From CADEFQ01 sp035433705 (GTDB taxonomy: Bacteria > Pseudomonadota > Gammaproteobacteria > Steroidobacterales > Steroidobacteraceae), in the NCBI GenBank assembly GCA_035433705.1, contig DAORVK010000007.1, positions 27,478 to 91,477 of the forward strand: a stretch of 64,000 nt of DNA, given 5' to 3'. This document shows positions 51,639 to 59,627 of this stretch, piece by piece (positions within the stretch are counted from its first letter, which is position 1; each line of letters opens with the position of its first letter). The position numbers were made by a program, and so were the translations under genes. The notes beneath the pieces are model-generated. The model saw only the letters and a list, made by a program, of their open reading frames with translations, searched no databases and was not told where the DNA came from.

Positions 51639-53720
51639 ATGGCTGACTCCACCACTTTCAGAATGCCTTCGCTCAAGACGCTGGTGCAGTCCGGGCTCGG
51701 CGTGCCGGTCGGGCTGCTCGCCATTCTTGCAATGGTCGTGGTGCCGCTGCCGCCGTTCGTGCTCGACGTGCTCTTCACGTTCAACATCGCGCTGTCGATC
51801 GTGGTGGTGATGGCCGTGTTCTACGTCGCGCGGCCGCTCGAATTCGGCGTGTTCCCGACTGTGCTGCTGCTGGCGACGCTGCTGCGTCTGGCGCTCAACG
51901 TCGCTTCGACGCGCGTCGTGCTGATGCACGGCCACCAGGGTACCGGTGCAGCCGGACACGTGATCGAATCCTTCGGCGAGTTCGTCATTGGCGGCAACTA
52001 CGTGGTCGGCGTCGTCGTGTTCGTGATCCTCACGATCGTGAATTTCGTTGTCGTGACGAAGGGGGCGGGCCGCATCTCGGAGGTGAGCGCGCGCTTCACC
52101 CTCGATGCGATGCCCGGCAAGCAGATGGCGATCGACGCCGATCTCAACGCGGGCCTCGTCACGCAGGACGAGGCGCGCAAGCGTCGCGCGGAAGTGCGTG
52201 CCGAGGCCGATTTCTACGGCTCGATGGACGGCGCGAGCAAATTCGTGCGTGGCGACGCGACTGCGGGCATCCTGATTCTCCTCATCAACATGATCGGCGG
52301 CCTCGCGATCGGCACCCTGATGCACGACATGTCGCTCGCCGATGCGGCACGCAACTACGCGCTGCTTACGATCGGGGACGGACTCGTCGCACAGTTGCCG
52401 GCCCTGCTGCTATCGACCGCGGTCGCCCTGATCGTGACGCGCATGTCGGGCGAGCAGGACATGGGTGGCGAAGTGGCGCGCCAGCTGTTCGGCCGCCCGA
52501 AGGCGCTGTGGATCGCCGCGGGTCTGCTCGGCGTCATGGGCGTCGTGCCCGGGATGCCGAATGTGACATTTCTCGCGATGGCCGCGCTCTGCGGTGGGCT
52601 TGCGTGGTGGCGCAACCGCCTGGTCGCGGGTGCAGCAGTTCCCGAGCCCGCCCCGGTGCCTGTACCGCCTCCCGAGGCGCGCGAGATCACGTGGGATGAC
52701 GTGCGCCCTGTCGATGCGATCGCGCTCGAAGTCGGCTATCGCCTCGTGCCGCTGGTCGATGCGCGAGAGTCGGGCGATCTGCTCGCGCGCATCCGCGGGG
52801 TGCGCCGCAAGCTCTCGCAGGAGCTCGGCTTCCTCGTACAGACGGTGCACATCCGCGACAACCTCGAGCTCGCGCCGAACGCCTATCGCATCAATGTCAC
52901 GGGCGTCACGGTGGGTGAAGGCGTCGTGCATGTGGAGCGGGAGCTCGCGATCAACCCTGGACGGGTCTTCGGCAGTCTGACCGGCCTGTCGACGCGTGAT
53001 CCGGCGTTCGGCATGGAAGCAGTGTGGATCGAACCCGCCCTGCGCGAGCACGCGCAGACCCTCGGTTACACGGTGGTCGACGCGGCCACCGTGGTTGCAA
53101 CCCACTTGTCGCATGTCGTGAGCCAGCACGCTCACGAACTTCTGGGTCACGAGGAGGTGCAGCAGCTTGTCAACGGGCTCGCGAAGACCGCACCGAAGCT
53201 CGTCGAGGAGCTCGTGCCGAAGGTGCTGCCGCTGAGCGTGGTGGTGAGAGTGTTGCAGGGGCTGCTCGCCGAGCGGGTTCCAGTCCGCAACATCCGTGCC
53301 ATCGTCGAAGCGCTCGCCGAACATGCGCTGCGCACGCAGGATCCTGCGGTGCTCCTCGCCCAGGTGCGCGTCGCGCTCGGTCGGCAAATCGTGCAGGACA
53401 TCGCCGGATTCGCCGAAGAGGTGCCGGTAATCACGATCGAGCCTGAACTGGAACAGCTTTTGCAAGGTTCCGGGCAAGGTGGCGGAGCCATGACGCCTGG
53501 TCTGGAACCGGGGCTCGCAGAGCGGCTGCAGCGCCAGGTGCTCGAGGCGGCGCGGCGGGTGGAGGCTGCGGGCGAGCCGGCTGTGCTCCTGACGCCGCCG
53601 ACGCTGCGCACGACGCTCGCACGCTTTCTGCGCGCCGGCATTCCGGGCCTGCATGTGCTCGCCTGGAACGAAATTCCCGACAGCCGCCGCGTGCGGCTGG
53701 TGACGGCGATCGGGCGATGA
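51639..53720 (+). CDS. flhA: Flagellar export gate protein FlhA
   Basis: FlhA (693 aa) is the largest export-gate protein, conducting protons and receiving chaperone-substrate complexes. The membrane half has LFTFNIALSIVVVMAVFYVA, EFGVFPTVLLLATLLRLALN and VASTRVVLMHGHQGTGAAGH; the FHIPEP region shows VTKGAGRISEVSARFTLDAM then PGKQMAIDADLNAGLVTQDE. The cytoplasmic half has LVQTVHIRDNLELAPNAYRI. ATG 51639 was chosen over GTG 51627 by family start. It is 19 bases after flhB. Confidence 0.97.
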   Translation: MADSTTFRMPSLKTLVQSGLGVPVGLLAILAMVVVPLPPFVLDVLFTFNIALSIVVVMAVFYVARPLEFGVFPTVLLLATLLRLALNVASTRVVLMHGHQGTGAAGHVIESFGEFVIGGNYVVGVVVFVILTIVNFVVVTKGAGRISEVSARFTLDAMPGKQMAIDADLNAGLVTQDEARKRRAEVRAEADFYGSMDGASKFVRGDATAGILILLINMIGGLAIGTLMHDMSLADAARNYALLTIGDGLVAQLPALLLSTAVALIVTRMSGEQDMGGEVARQLFGRPKALWIAAGLLGVMGVVPGMPNVTFLAMAALCGGLAWWRNRLVAGAAVPEPAPVPVPPPEAREITWDDVRPVDAIALEVGYRLVPLVDARESGDLLARIRGVRRKLSQELGFLVQTVHIRDNLELAPNAYRINVTGVTVGEGVVHVERELAINPGRVFGSLTGLSTRDPAFGMEAVWIEPALREHAQTLGYTVVDAATVVATHLSHVVSQHAHELLGHEEVQQLVNGLAKTAPKLVEELVPKVLPLSVVVRVLQGLLAERVPVRNIRAIVEALAEHALRTQDPAVLLAQVRVALGRQIVQDIAGFAEEVPVITIEPELEQLLQGSGQGGGAMTPGLEPGLAERLQRQVLEAARRVEAAGEPAVLLTPPTLRTTLARFLRAGIPGLHVLAWNEIPDSRRVRLVTAIGR

Positions 53721-53744
53721 GTGCTTGAAGGAAAGAGACCGAAC

Positions 53745-54923
53745 ATGAATATGAGACGCTACGTGGCGAAGGACATGCGCGAATGTCTGCGGCAGATCCG
53801 CGAAGCCCAGGGTCCCGACGCCGTCATTGTCTCGACGCGCCGGGTGGAGGGGGGGGTCGAAGTCGTCGCTGCGATGGACTTCGATCTGGCGCCAACCGAT
53901 CTGGCGCCGGCCGTTCCCGCTGCCGATGCGGTCGCGGAGCGCGAGGCGACCGCAGACCTGGCTGCGATCGCCACCCACGTCGACACGCCGGCCGTCAACG
54001 CCGACATGCAGGCGGAACTGCGCAGTCTGCGGCAGCTTCTCGAAAGCCAGCTCGCGACGCTTGCGTGGAACGACCTGACACGTCGCGCGCCGGTCCAGGC
54101 TGAAGTACTGCGCGAGCTGACGCAACTCGGACTCGCGAGCGATCTCGCGGCATCTATCGTCGCGGACCTGCCCGCGCGTCTCGATCTTGCGCGCGCGCAA
54201 CATCGCGCGCGGGCGATCCTCACACACAAGCTGCCGGTTGCGGAGGACCGCTGGCTGTCGCGCGGTGGTCGTGTCGCCTTCGTGGGGCCGACCGGTGTCG
54301 GCAAGTCGACCGCCATCGCGAAACTGGCTGCGCGGCGGGTGCTGGAGAAGGGGCCGCAGGGGCTCGCGCTCATCTCGACTGACAGCGTGCGCTTTGGCGC
54401 CCAGGAGCAGATCCAGAATCTCGGCAGGCTGCTCGGAGTCCCCGCCTATGCAGTCGATCATCCGCGTGAGCTGGAACAGTTGCTCGGCAAGCTCGAAGGC
54501 ACGCAGCTCGTGCTCATCGACACCGCCGGTACGGGCCAGCGCGACCCGCGGCTCGCCGCGAAACTCGCGGCGCTCGCCGGTGCTCATAGGGACCTCGAAG
54601 TGGCTCTGGTGCTCGCTGCGAGTTCGCAGGCGGGTGCCGCGGAGGAGGTCATCGCGCGGTTTGCCGCAGTGCGCCTCGCGGCTTGCATCGTCACGAAGAT
54701 CGACGAGGCAGCGAGCCTTGGTGGCACGCTCTCGGCGTTGATCCGGGCGCATCTGCCGATTGTCTGGGTGAGCGAAGGGCAGCGCATTCCGGAGGACCTG
54801 GTTCCCGCGCGCGCGCATCAGCTCGTCGTGCGCGCCGTGACGCTGGCCGAGCGTTCGCGCGCGACCGCCGACGAAGACCTGCTGCAGCGTCGTTTCGGAG
54901 GATTTGCGCATGCGCTCGCCTGA
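53745..54923 (+). CDS. flhF: Flagellar SRP-like GTPase FlhF
   Basis: FlhF (392 aa) is the SRP-type GTPase that marks the pole for flagellum assembly. N-terminal basic region MNMRRYVAKDMRECLRQIRE; N domain about residues 90-165; G domain with G1 GPTGVGKSTAIAKLAARR near residue 180, LISTDSVRFGAQEQIQNLGR, VLIDTAGTGQRDPRL and ACIVTKIDEAASLGGTLSAL. ATG 53745 follows AAGGAAAGAG at a good distance; GTG 53721 is an alternative. Together with FlhG it fixes number and place, so polar flagellation is likely. Confidence 0.95.
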   Translation: MNMRRYVAKDMRECLRQIREAQGPDAVIVSTRRVEGGVEVVAAMDFDLAPTDLAPAVPAADAVAEREATADLAAIATHVDTPAVNADMQAELRSLRQLLESQLATLAWNDLTRRAPVQAEVLRELTQLGLASDLAASIVADLPARLDLARAQHRARAILTHKLPVAEDRWLSRGGRVAFVGPTGVGKSTAIAKLAARRVLEKGPQGLALISTDSVRFGAQEQIQNLGRLLGVPAYAVDHPRELEQLLGKLEGTQLVLIDTAGTGQRDPRLAAKLAALAGAHRDLEVALVLAASSQAGAAEEVIARFAAVRLAACIVTKIDEAASLGGTLSALIRAHLPIVWVSEGQRIPEDLVPARAHQLVVRAVTLAERSRATADEDLLQRRFGGFAHALA

Positions 54924-55773
54924 GGCCCGCAGCATCCAGCGTCCACGTCCGGTGCAAGTCATCGCCGTCACGGGCGGCAAGGGCGGCGTCGGCAAGACGA
55001 GCGTGTCCGTGACTCTCGCAGCAGCGTTGAGCGCAGCGGGCCGGCGCGTCATGCTCTTTGACGGGGACCTCGGGCTCGCGAACGTCGATGTCTTCCTTGG
55101 CCTTTCGCCGAAGTACACGATGGCGCACGTTCTCGCAGGGGAGCGCTCGCTCGATGAGATCGTCGTCGATGCGCGGCAGGGTTTCAAAGTGGTTCCAGGG
55201 GCGTCCGGAATTGCGACGCTCGCGAGCCTCGGCGCCGTGGAGCATCTTGCACTCGTGCAAGGCTTCAGTGCGCTCGCGGCGCAGCTCGATACGCTGATCG
55301 TCGACACTGCGGCGGGGATCTCCCACGGCGTGCTGCAATTCTCGCAGGCGGCCCGGGAAGTGCTCGTGGTCGTTTGCGACGAGCCGGCGTCGATGACCGA
55401 TGCCTATGCACTCGTCAAGGTACTGAGTCGCAGCCATGGCGTGCGTCGATTCCGCGTTCTTGCCAACATGGTGCATCACCGCGGTGCGGGGGAAACGCTT
55501 TACCGCAACCTCGAGCGCGTGACGTCGCGCTTTCTCGACGTCGTGCTCGAGTACGCGGGCGAGATCCCCGAGGACCCCTGCGTGAAGCGCGCAATCCGTG
55601 AACAGCGCACGGTTCTCGACAGCTTTCCGTCTAGCCCGGCCTCGCGGGCATTCAAGAATCTGGCCGCTGCGGTCGATAAGTGGCCGATACCGGAAGCGCC
55701 ACGAGGCAATGTCGAGTTCTTCGTGGAGCGGCTGGTGACACGCCGGGAGGCGACCCTGCGGGTCGTGCGGTGA
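54910..55773 (+). CDS. flhG: MinD-like ATPase FlhG (FleN)
   Basis: FlhG/FleN (287 aa) limits flagellar number, in Pseudomonas by restraining FleQ. MinD/ParA ATPase with deviant Walker A VTGGKGGVGKTSVSVTLAAA near residues 20-35, LFDGDLGLANVDVFLGLSPK, LIVDTAAGISHGVLQFSQAA and VVVCDEPASMTDAYALVKVL. The helix that activates FlhF (DQAxGLR) is not visible at the short N-terminus. ATG 54910 follows GGAGG; TTG 54904 is an alternative. Overlaps flhF by 14 bases. Confidence 0.95.
   Translation: MRSPEARSIQRPRPVQVIAVTGGKGGVGKTSVSVTLAAALSAAGRRVMLFDGDLGLANVDVFLGLSPKYTMAHVLAGERSLDEIVVDARQGFKVVPGASGIATLASLGAVEHLALVQGFSALAAQLDTLIVDTAAGISHGVLQFSQAAREVLVVVCDEPASMTDAYALVKVLSRSHGVRRFRVLANMVHHRGAGETLYRNLERVTSRFLDVVLEYAGEIPEDPCVKRAIREQRTVLDSFPSSPASRAFKNLAAAVDKWPIPEAPRGNVEFFVERLVTRREATLRVVR
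55652..55679 (+). promoter_or_regulatory. Possible FliA (sigma-28) promoter of fliA-motCD
   Basis: TCAAGAAT-N12-GTCGATAA inside the end of flhG. The boxes match well, but the spacer is one base longer than optimal. It would allow FliA to stimulate itself and motCD. Confidence 0.4.
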
Positions 55774-56480
55774 TGGCGGTACGCGCCTACGCGGACACGG
55801 CGATACGCGGTGAGGCCGATGCGCTCGTCGCGCGACACGCCGAGCTGGTCAAGCGCATCGCGTATCACCTGGCGGGACGCCTGCCGGCGTCGGTGGAGGT
55901 CGACGACCTGATCCAGGCCGGCATGCTCGGTTTGCTCGAGGCGGCGGCGAACTTCTCGCCAGACCGCGGGGCGAGTTTCGAAACGTACGCGGGCATCCGC
56001 ATACGGGGCGCGATGCTCGATGCGTTGCGCAAGCTCGACTGGGCGCCGCGATCCGTGCATCGGCGTGCGCGCGAGGTCGCGGAGGCGGTACGCGCGCTCG
56101 AGCACGAGCTCGGCCGGGAAGCGCGGGACGTGGAAATTGCGGCGCGCATGCAGCTGCCGCTCGAGGAGTATCACGCGATCGTGCAGGACGCGGCGAGCTG
56201 CCAGGTCGCGTGCCTCGACGACGCAACGGCCGACCGCACAATGGATCCGGGGCCGGACCCTTTCGGGGACGCCGCGGAGGAGGATTTCCGCAGGGCGCTC
56301 GCGGCGGCGATCGACGGGCTGCCGGAACGGGAGAAGATGGTGATGTCGCTGTACTACGACGACGAACTGAACCTCAAGGAAATCGGCCTGGTGCTCGGCG
56401 TGACCGAGTCGCGCGTATGCCAGCTGCACGGCCAGGCGCTGGTGCGCCTGCGCGCCCGGCTGACCGGCGCCAGGGCCTGA
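55773..56480 (+). CDS. fliA: RNA polymerase sigma-28 factor FliA
   Basis: FliA (235 aa) directs transcription of late flagellar genes until blocked by FlgM. Region 2: VEVDDLIQAGMLGLLEAAAN, then FETYAGIRIRGAMLDALRKL with DWAPRSVHRRAREVAEAVRA. Region 4: LPEREKMVMSLYYDDELNLK, EIGLVLGVTESRVCQLHGQA. ATG 55773 shares a base with the flhG stop; codons upstream are in flhG. Several matching promoters are in this window (flgM, flgB, flgK, fliC, fliS, HDOD gene). Confidence 0.97.
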   Translation: MAVRAYADTAIRGEADALVARHAELVKRIAYHLAGRLPASVEVDDLIQAGMLGLLEAAANFSPDRGASFETYAGIRIRGAMLDALRKLDWAPRSVHRRAREVAEAVRALEHELGREARDVEIAARMQLPLEEYHAIVQDAASCQVACLDDATADRTMDPGPDPFGDAAEEDFRRALAAAIDGLPEREKMVMSLYYDDELNLKEIGLVLGVTESRVCQLHGQALVRLRARLTGARA

Positions 56481-56498
56481 CGGCAGCACCGTCGCGCG

Positions 56499-57242
56499 AT
56501 GGACATCCTCTCGCTGACAGGTTTTGTGCTCGCGGCCGTCGCCATTCTGGTCGGCGCCGTGCTGAAGGGCGCCGGAATCGCTGCGCTCGCGTCATCGGCG
56601 GCCTTCATGATCGTGGTGGTCGGCACGTTCGCGTCCATTTTCGTGCAGACCTCGCTGCCCGTTTTCAAGCACGCGATGCGCATCGCCGGGTGGGTCTTCA
56701 GCCCGCCCAAGCTCGACGCCCACGCGATGATCGGCAAGATCGTCGAATGGAGCAATGTCGCGCGCAAACAGGGCCTGCTCGGCCTCGAGCCGCTGATCGC
56801 GAAAGAGAGCGACCCGTTCCTGAAGAAGGGCCTGCAGCTCGTCGTCGACGGCAGCGAGCCCGACGCGCTGCGGGGCACGATGGAGGTGGAGTTGTCATCG
56901 CGCGAGCACGCCGACACGGCCGGCGCCAAGGTTTTCGAAGGCATGGGAATCTACGCGCCGACACTGGGCATCATCGGTGCGGTGCTCGGCCTCATGGCGG
57001 TCATGCAGAACCTGGCCGACCCGAGCAAGCTCGGCCACGGCATTGCGGCCGCATTCACGGCCACGATCTACGGCATCGGGCTCGCGAACCTCGTGTTCTT
57101 GCCTATGGCGTCGAAGCTGAAGAGCACGATCGCAGCGCAAACCCATGTACGCGAGATGATCATCGAGGGCATGATCGGCATTGCGCAGGGAGAGAATCCG
57201 CGCGCGATCGAATCACGGCTGCAAAGCTTCATGCACAGCTGA
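56499..57242 (+). CDS. motC: Flagellar stator protein MotC (MotA family)
   Basis: Stator channel subunit (247 aa) of the MotA family, closest in layout to MotC of Pseudomonas. Helices near residues 5-20, 28-50, 148-168 (YAPTLGIIGAVLGLMAVMQN) and 180-200; cytoplasmic loop EWSNVARKQGLLGLEPLIAK and FLKKGLQLVVDGSEPDALRG carries the torque charges. SRLQSFMHS ends it. It is 18 bases from fliA, where cheY, cheZ, cheA and cheB commonly lie in Pseudomonas-type loci. Confidence 0.94.
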   Translation: MDILSLTGFVLAAVAILVGAVLKGAGIAALASSAAFMIVVVGTFASIFVQTSLPVFKHAMRIAGWVFSPPKLDAHAMIGKIVEWSNVARKQGLLGLEPLIAKESDPFLKKGLQLVVDGSEPDALRGTMEVELSSREHADTAGAKVFEGMGIYAPTLGIIGAVLGLMAVMQNLADPSKLGHGIAAAFTATIYGIGLANLVFLPMASKLKSTIAAQTHVREMIIEGMIGIAQGENPRAIESRLQSFMHS

Positions 57243-57252
57243 TGGCACGCGC

Positions 57253-58116
57253 ATGAGCCGCAGGAAGAAGAAGCACGAGGACCACACGAACCATGAAGCG
57301 TGGGCGATCCCGTACGGCGACCTCGTCACCCTTCTGCTCGCCTTCTTCGTAGTCATGTACGCGATGTCCTCGGTCAACGAGGGCAAGTACCGCATCCTGT
57401 CCGATTCGCTGGTGGCCGCGTTCCGCGGCACACCGCGCACCATTGAGCCTGTGCAGGTCGGAACCAAGCAGGTGGGTTCGGGCGCCGATCTCAAGGTGTC
57501 GATCGTTGCGCAGCAGGCGCTCGTGGGGCAGCCGCGCCAGATGCTCGAGGCCGTGCCGATCGCGGACGAGCGGCCGCATTTCAACGGTCGGCGGGTGCCT
57601 GAGACGATATCCGCGCAGTCCGAGCGGTTGCTCGCCAAGGTGGCGGCCGACGTCGAGCGCGCCATGCAGGATCTTGTCGACAGCAAGCAAGTGATCGTGC
57701 GGCGGTTCGTCGACCGCGTCGAAGTCGAGATCCGCACGGACATCCTGTTCGGCAGCGCCTCGGCGACGGTCTCGCAGGATGCCCGGTCGATCATCGAAAG
57801 GCTGACAGACGCACTCGCGCGCTTCCCCAATCCGGTGCGTGTGGAAGGACATACCGATGACGTGCCCATTCGCACGCGTGCCTACCCATCCAACTGGGAA
57901 CTGTCGGCAGCGCGTGCGGCGACCGTCGTGCACATCATGAGTACGCGAGGCATGGCACCGCAGCGGCTCGCTGTGCTCGGGTACGGTGAGTTCCGGCCGG
58001 TGGAGTCGAACTCAACCGCAGCGGGCCGTAACCAGAACCGTCGTGTTCTGCTCGTCGTGACCGGGCTGTCCGGCACCCCGCCGGCGCTCAGCACGGTGGC
58101 TGCTGCGCCGCCCTGA
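57253..58116 (+). CDS. motD: Flagellar stator protein MotD (MotB family)
   Basis: Stator anchor (287 aa) of the MotB family. The helix after a basic N-terminus carries the proton-binding aspartate at residue 23: AIPYGDLVTLLLAFFVVMYA. The plug region follows, then an OmpA-like peptidoglycan-binding domain with VRVEGHTDDVPIRTRAYPSN and WELSAARAATVVHIMSTRGM and a final RNQNRRVLLVV. ATG 57253 lies 10 bases after motC. The end is 103 bases from the DUF2802 gene. Confidence 0.95.
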   Translation: MSRRKKKHEDHTNHEAWAIPYGDLVTLLLAFFVVMYAMSSVNEGKYRILSDSLVAAFRGTPRTIEPVQVGTKQVGSGADLKVSIVAQQALVGQPRQMLEAVPIADERPHFNGRRVPETISAQSERLLAKVAADVERAMQDLVDSKQVIVRRFVDRVEVEIRTDILFGSASATVSQDARSIIERLTDALARFPNPVRVEGHTDDVPIRTRAYPSNWELSAARAATVVHIMSTRGMAPQRLAVLGYGEFRPVESNSTAAGRNQNRRVLLVVTGLSGTPPALSTVAAAPP

Positions 58117-58129
58117 TCAGGACTGTCGA

Positions 58130-58145
58130 TGGCATGTTTCCTGCA
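58130..58145 (+). promoter_or_regulatory. Sigma-54 promoter of the DUF2802 gene
   Basis: TGGCAT-N5-CTGCA, GG-N10-GC spacing. Predicted start near 58155, leaving a 65-base leader that includes the palindrome at 58171-58186. Confidence 0.65.
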
Positions 58146-58170
58146 CTGGTGTCTGCAGGGGCGGTCGGCG

Positions 58171-58186
58171 CGTCGGCGCGCCGACG
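58171..58186. repeat. 16-base perfect palindrome between motD and DUF2802 gene
   Basis: CGTCGGCG followed directly by its complement CGCCGACG. It may form a hairpin in the leader of the DUF2802 gene, end motD transcription or bind a dimer; the sequence alone does not decide. Confidence 0.4.
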
Positions 58187-58219
58187 CCGTGTGTGAGCCG
58201 CATCACAGGAGCAGCCGGC

Positions 58220-58630
58220 ATGATCCTTTTCGACTATGTGTTCTGGGCGATGGCACTTGCCATCGTCGTCCTGGGCGCCGCCACCGGAATACAGGCGATC
58301 AACCTGGCGCGCCTGCGTGAATCCGCGCGACGGGACGTGCAGAGGCTTTTTGAGCAGATGGACCTGACGCTCGGCGAGCTGCGTGACATGTCAGCGTCGC
58401 TCGCTGGCGGTCTTGCCGCGATAGGGGAGTTGCGCTCGCGCCAGAACAGCGAGCGTCGCGAACCGGCCCCTGCGCTGGCCGCACACGCTGCGGCGCGCAG
58501 TTACGATATTGCGCTGCGCCTGGCGCGTAACGGGGCGAGCCGCGAAGAGCTCATGTCCACTTGCGGCATGAGCCGCCACGAGGCGGCGCTCGCGGTCCGG
58601 CTGCACGGACCTCGCCGCGCCGTGAATTGA
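58220..58630 (+). CDS. DUF2802 membrane-anchored protein
   Basis: Protein of 136 aa in the DUF2802 family, which is regularly found after cheW at the end of polar flagellar/chemotaxis loci. One N-terminal helix (residues 4-24, FDYVFWAMALAIVVLGAATG), a coiled stretch (RESARRDVQRLFEQMDLTLG) and a C-terminal helical motif RSYDIALRLARNGASREELM then TCGMSRHEAALAVRLHG, the conserved family core resembling a helix-turn-helix. ATG 58220 follows CAGGAG; GTG 58193 would add nine residues. Function unknown. Confidence 0.8.
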   Translation: MILFDYVFWAMALAIVVLGAATGIQAINLARLRESARRDVQRLFEQMDLTLGELRDMSASLAGGLAAIGELRSRQNSERREPAPALAAHAAARSYDIALRLARNGASREELMSTCGMSRHEAALAVRLHGPRRAVN

Positions 58631-58640
58631 AGGTCCGTAC

Positions 58641-58667
58641 TCAAGGCCCGCGCCCCAGGGCCGATAT
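58641..58667 (+). promoter_or_regulatory. FliA (sigma-28) promoter of the first HDOD gene
   Basis: TCAAGGCC-N11-GCCGATAT with exact spacing. Predicted start near 58674, which is itself an in-frame GTG; the preferred ATG is at 58707. Confidence 0.72.
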
Positions 58668-58706
58668 CGGCATGTGCCCGGGCAGGACCGCCCGGAAGAG
58701 GGCGTT

Positions 58707-59600
58707 ATGGTCAATCAAGCTGGAACGCGCGGGCTGCGGGCCGGAGCAGAGCACCAGGTCTATGCCCTGACGCTTGCGCAGGCGCTTGCGCAGGAGCTTG
58801 CCGCCGGTCGCGTCGAGCTTCCCGGTTTCCCGGACGTCGCGGCCCAGGTGCAGCGGATCCTTGCCGACGAAGACGTGACGCCGCTGCGCGTGGTGCGCGC
58901 TGTCGGTGCCGAGCCGGTGCTGGCGGGCCGGATCGTCCAGTGCGCCAATTCAGTGATCTTCAATCCGGGCGGCAAACCGGTGCTCGAGCTGCGCACCGCA
59001 ATTGCGCGTGTCGGTCTCGATTTCGTGCGCACGCTGACGATCTCCTTTGCGGTGAACCAGATCAGGTCCGCGGAGGCACTGCGCGGCATCGAGCCGCAGT
59101 TGCACGCGCTGTGGCTGCGCAGCGTCACTGTATCGACACATTGCTTCGTGATTGCACGACGTCTCGCGCGCATCAACGCCGACACGGCGCTGCTCGCGGG
59201 GCTGCTGCACGGAGTCGGCGCGCTCTATATCCAGACACGCGCTGTCACACATCCGGACCTCGCCTCGAACCCGCAAGCCTACGCAGCCGTCGAGCGCGAG
59301 TGGCAAGGCAGCATCGCGCGCGCATTGCTCGAAGGCTGGCGTGTGACGGGCACGATCGTCGATGCAGTCGGGCTGCTGCATCGACCGGAGCGCGACACGG
59401 GCGGGCCGGCCGGGTTGCCGGAAGTGCTGCGCGCGGGCGTGGTCCTCGAGCGGGCACTGGGAGCGCCGCAGGATCTTGAGGCGGCCACTGCAGCGAGCCC
59501 TGCCTGTACCCGGCTCGGGCTCACGCCCACGGTCTACGAGACGATCCTGCAGGAATCGGAAGCCGAAATCGCCGCACTTCGCGGCGTGCTCGGCTGTTGA
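58707..59600 (+). CDS. HDOD domain protein, copy 1
   Basis: HDOD-domain protein (297 aa), a family of HD-fold proteins without a full metal site used in signalling. Motifs are ELAAGRVELPGFPDVAAQVQ, ILADEDVTPLRVVRAVGAEP, then LRTAIARVGLDFVRTLTISF and TALLAGLLHGVGALYIQTRA, where the HD pair reads HG. ATG 58707 is preceded by a GAGGG stretch; GTG 58674 is possible if the message is leaderless. It has a FliA promoter, so it belongs to the late flagellar regulon. Clearly paralogous to the next gene. Confidence 0.88.
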   Translation: MVNQAGTRGLRAGAEHQVYALTLAQALAQELAAGRVELPGFPDVAAQVQRILADEDVTPLRVVRAVGAEPVLAGRIVQCANSVIFNPGGKPVLELRTAIARVGLDFVRTLTISFAVNQIRSAEALRGIEPQLHALWLRSVTVSTHCFVIARRLARINADTALLAGLLHGVGALYIQTRAVTHPDLASNPQAYAAVEREWQGSIARALLEGWRVTGTIVDAVGLLHRPERDTGGPAGLPEVLRAGVVLERALGAPQDLEAATAASPACTRLGLTPTVYETILQESEAEIAALRGVLGC

Positions 59601-59627
59601 GTCTGGGTGCTTGTTGAGGAGAAGGTA

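Noticed and set aside
52410..55307. Very long minus-strand open frame (965 codons) across flhA, flhF and flhG
   Set aside because: It crosses three well-identified plus-strand genes and its translation is rich in Arg, His and Ala without any recognisable domain; a composition artefact.
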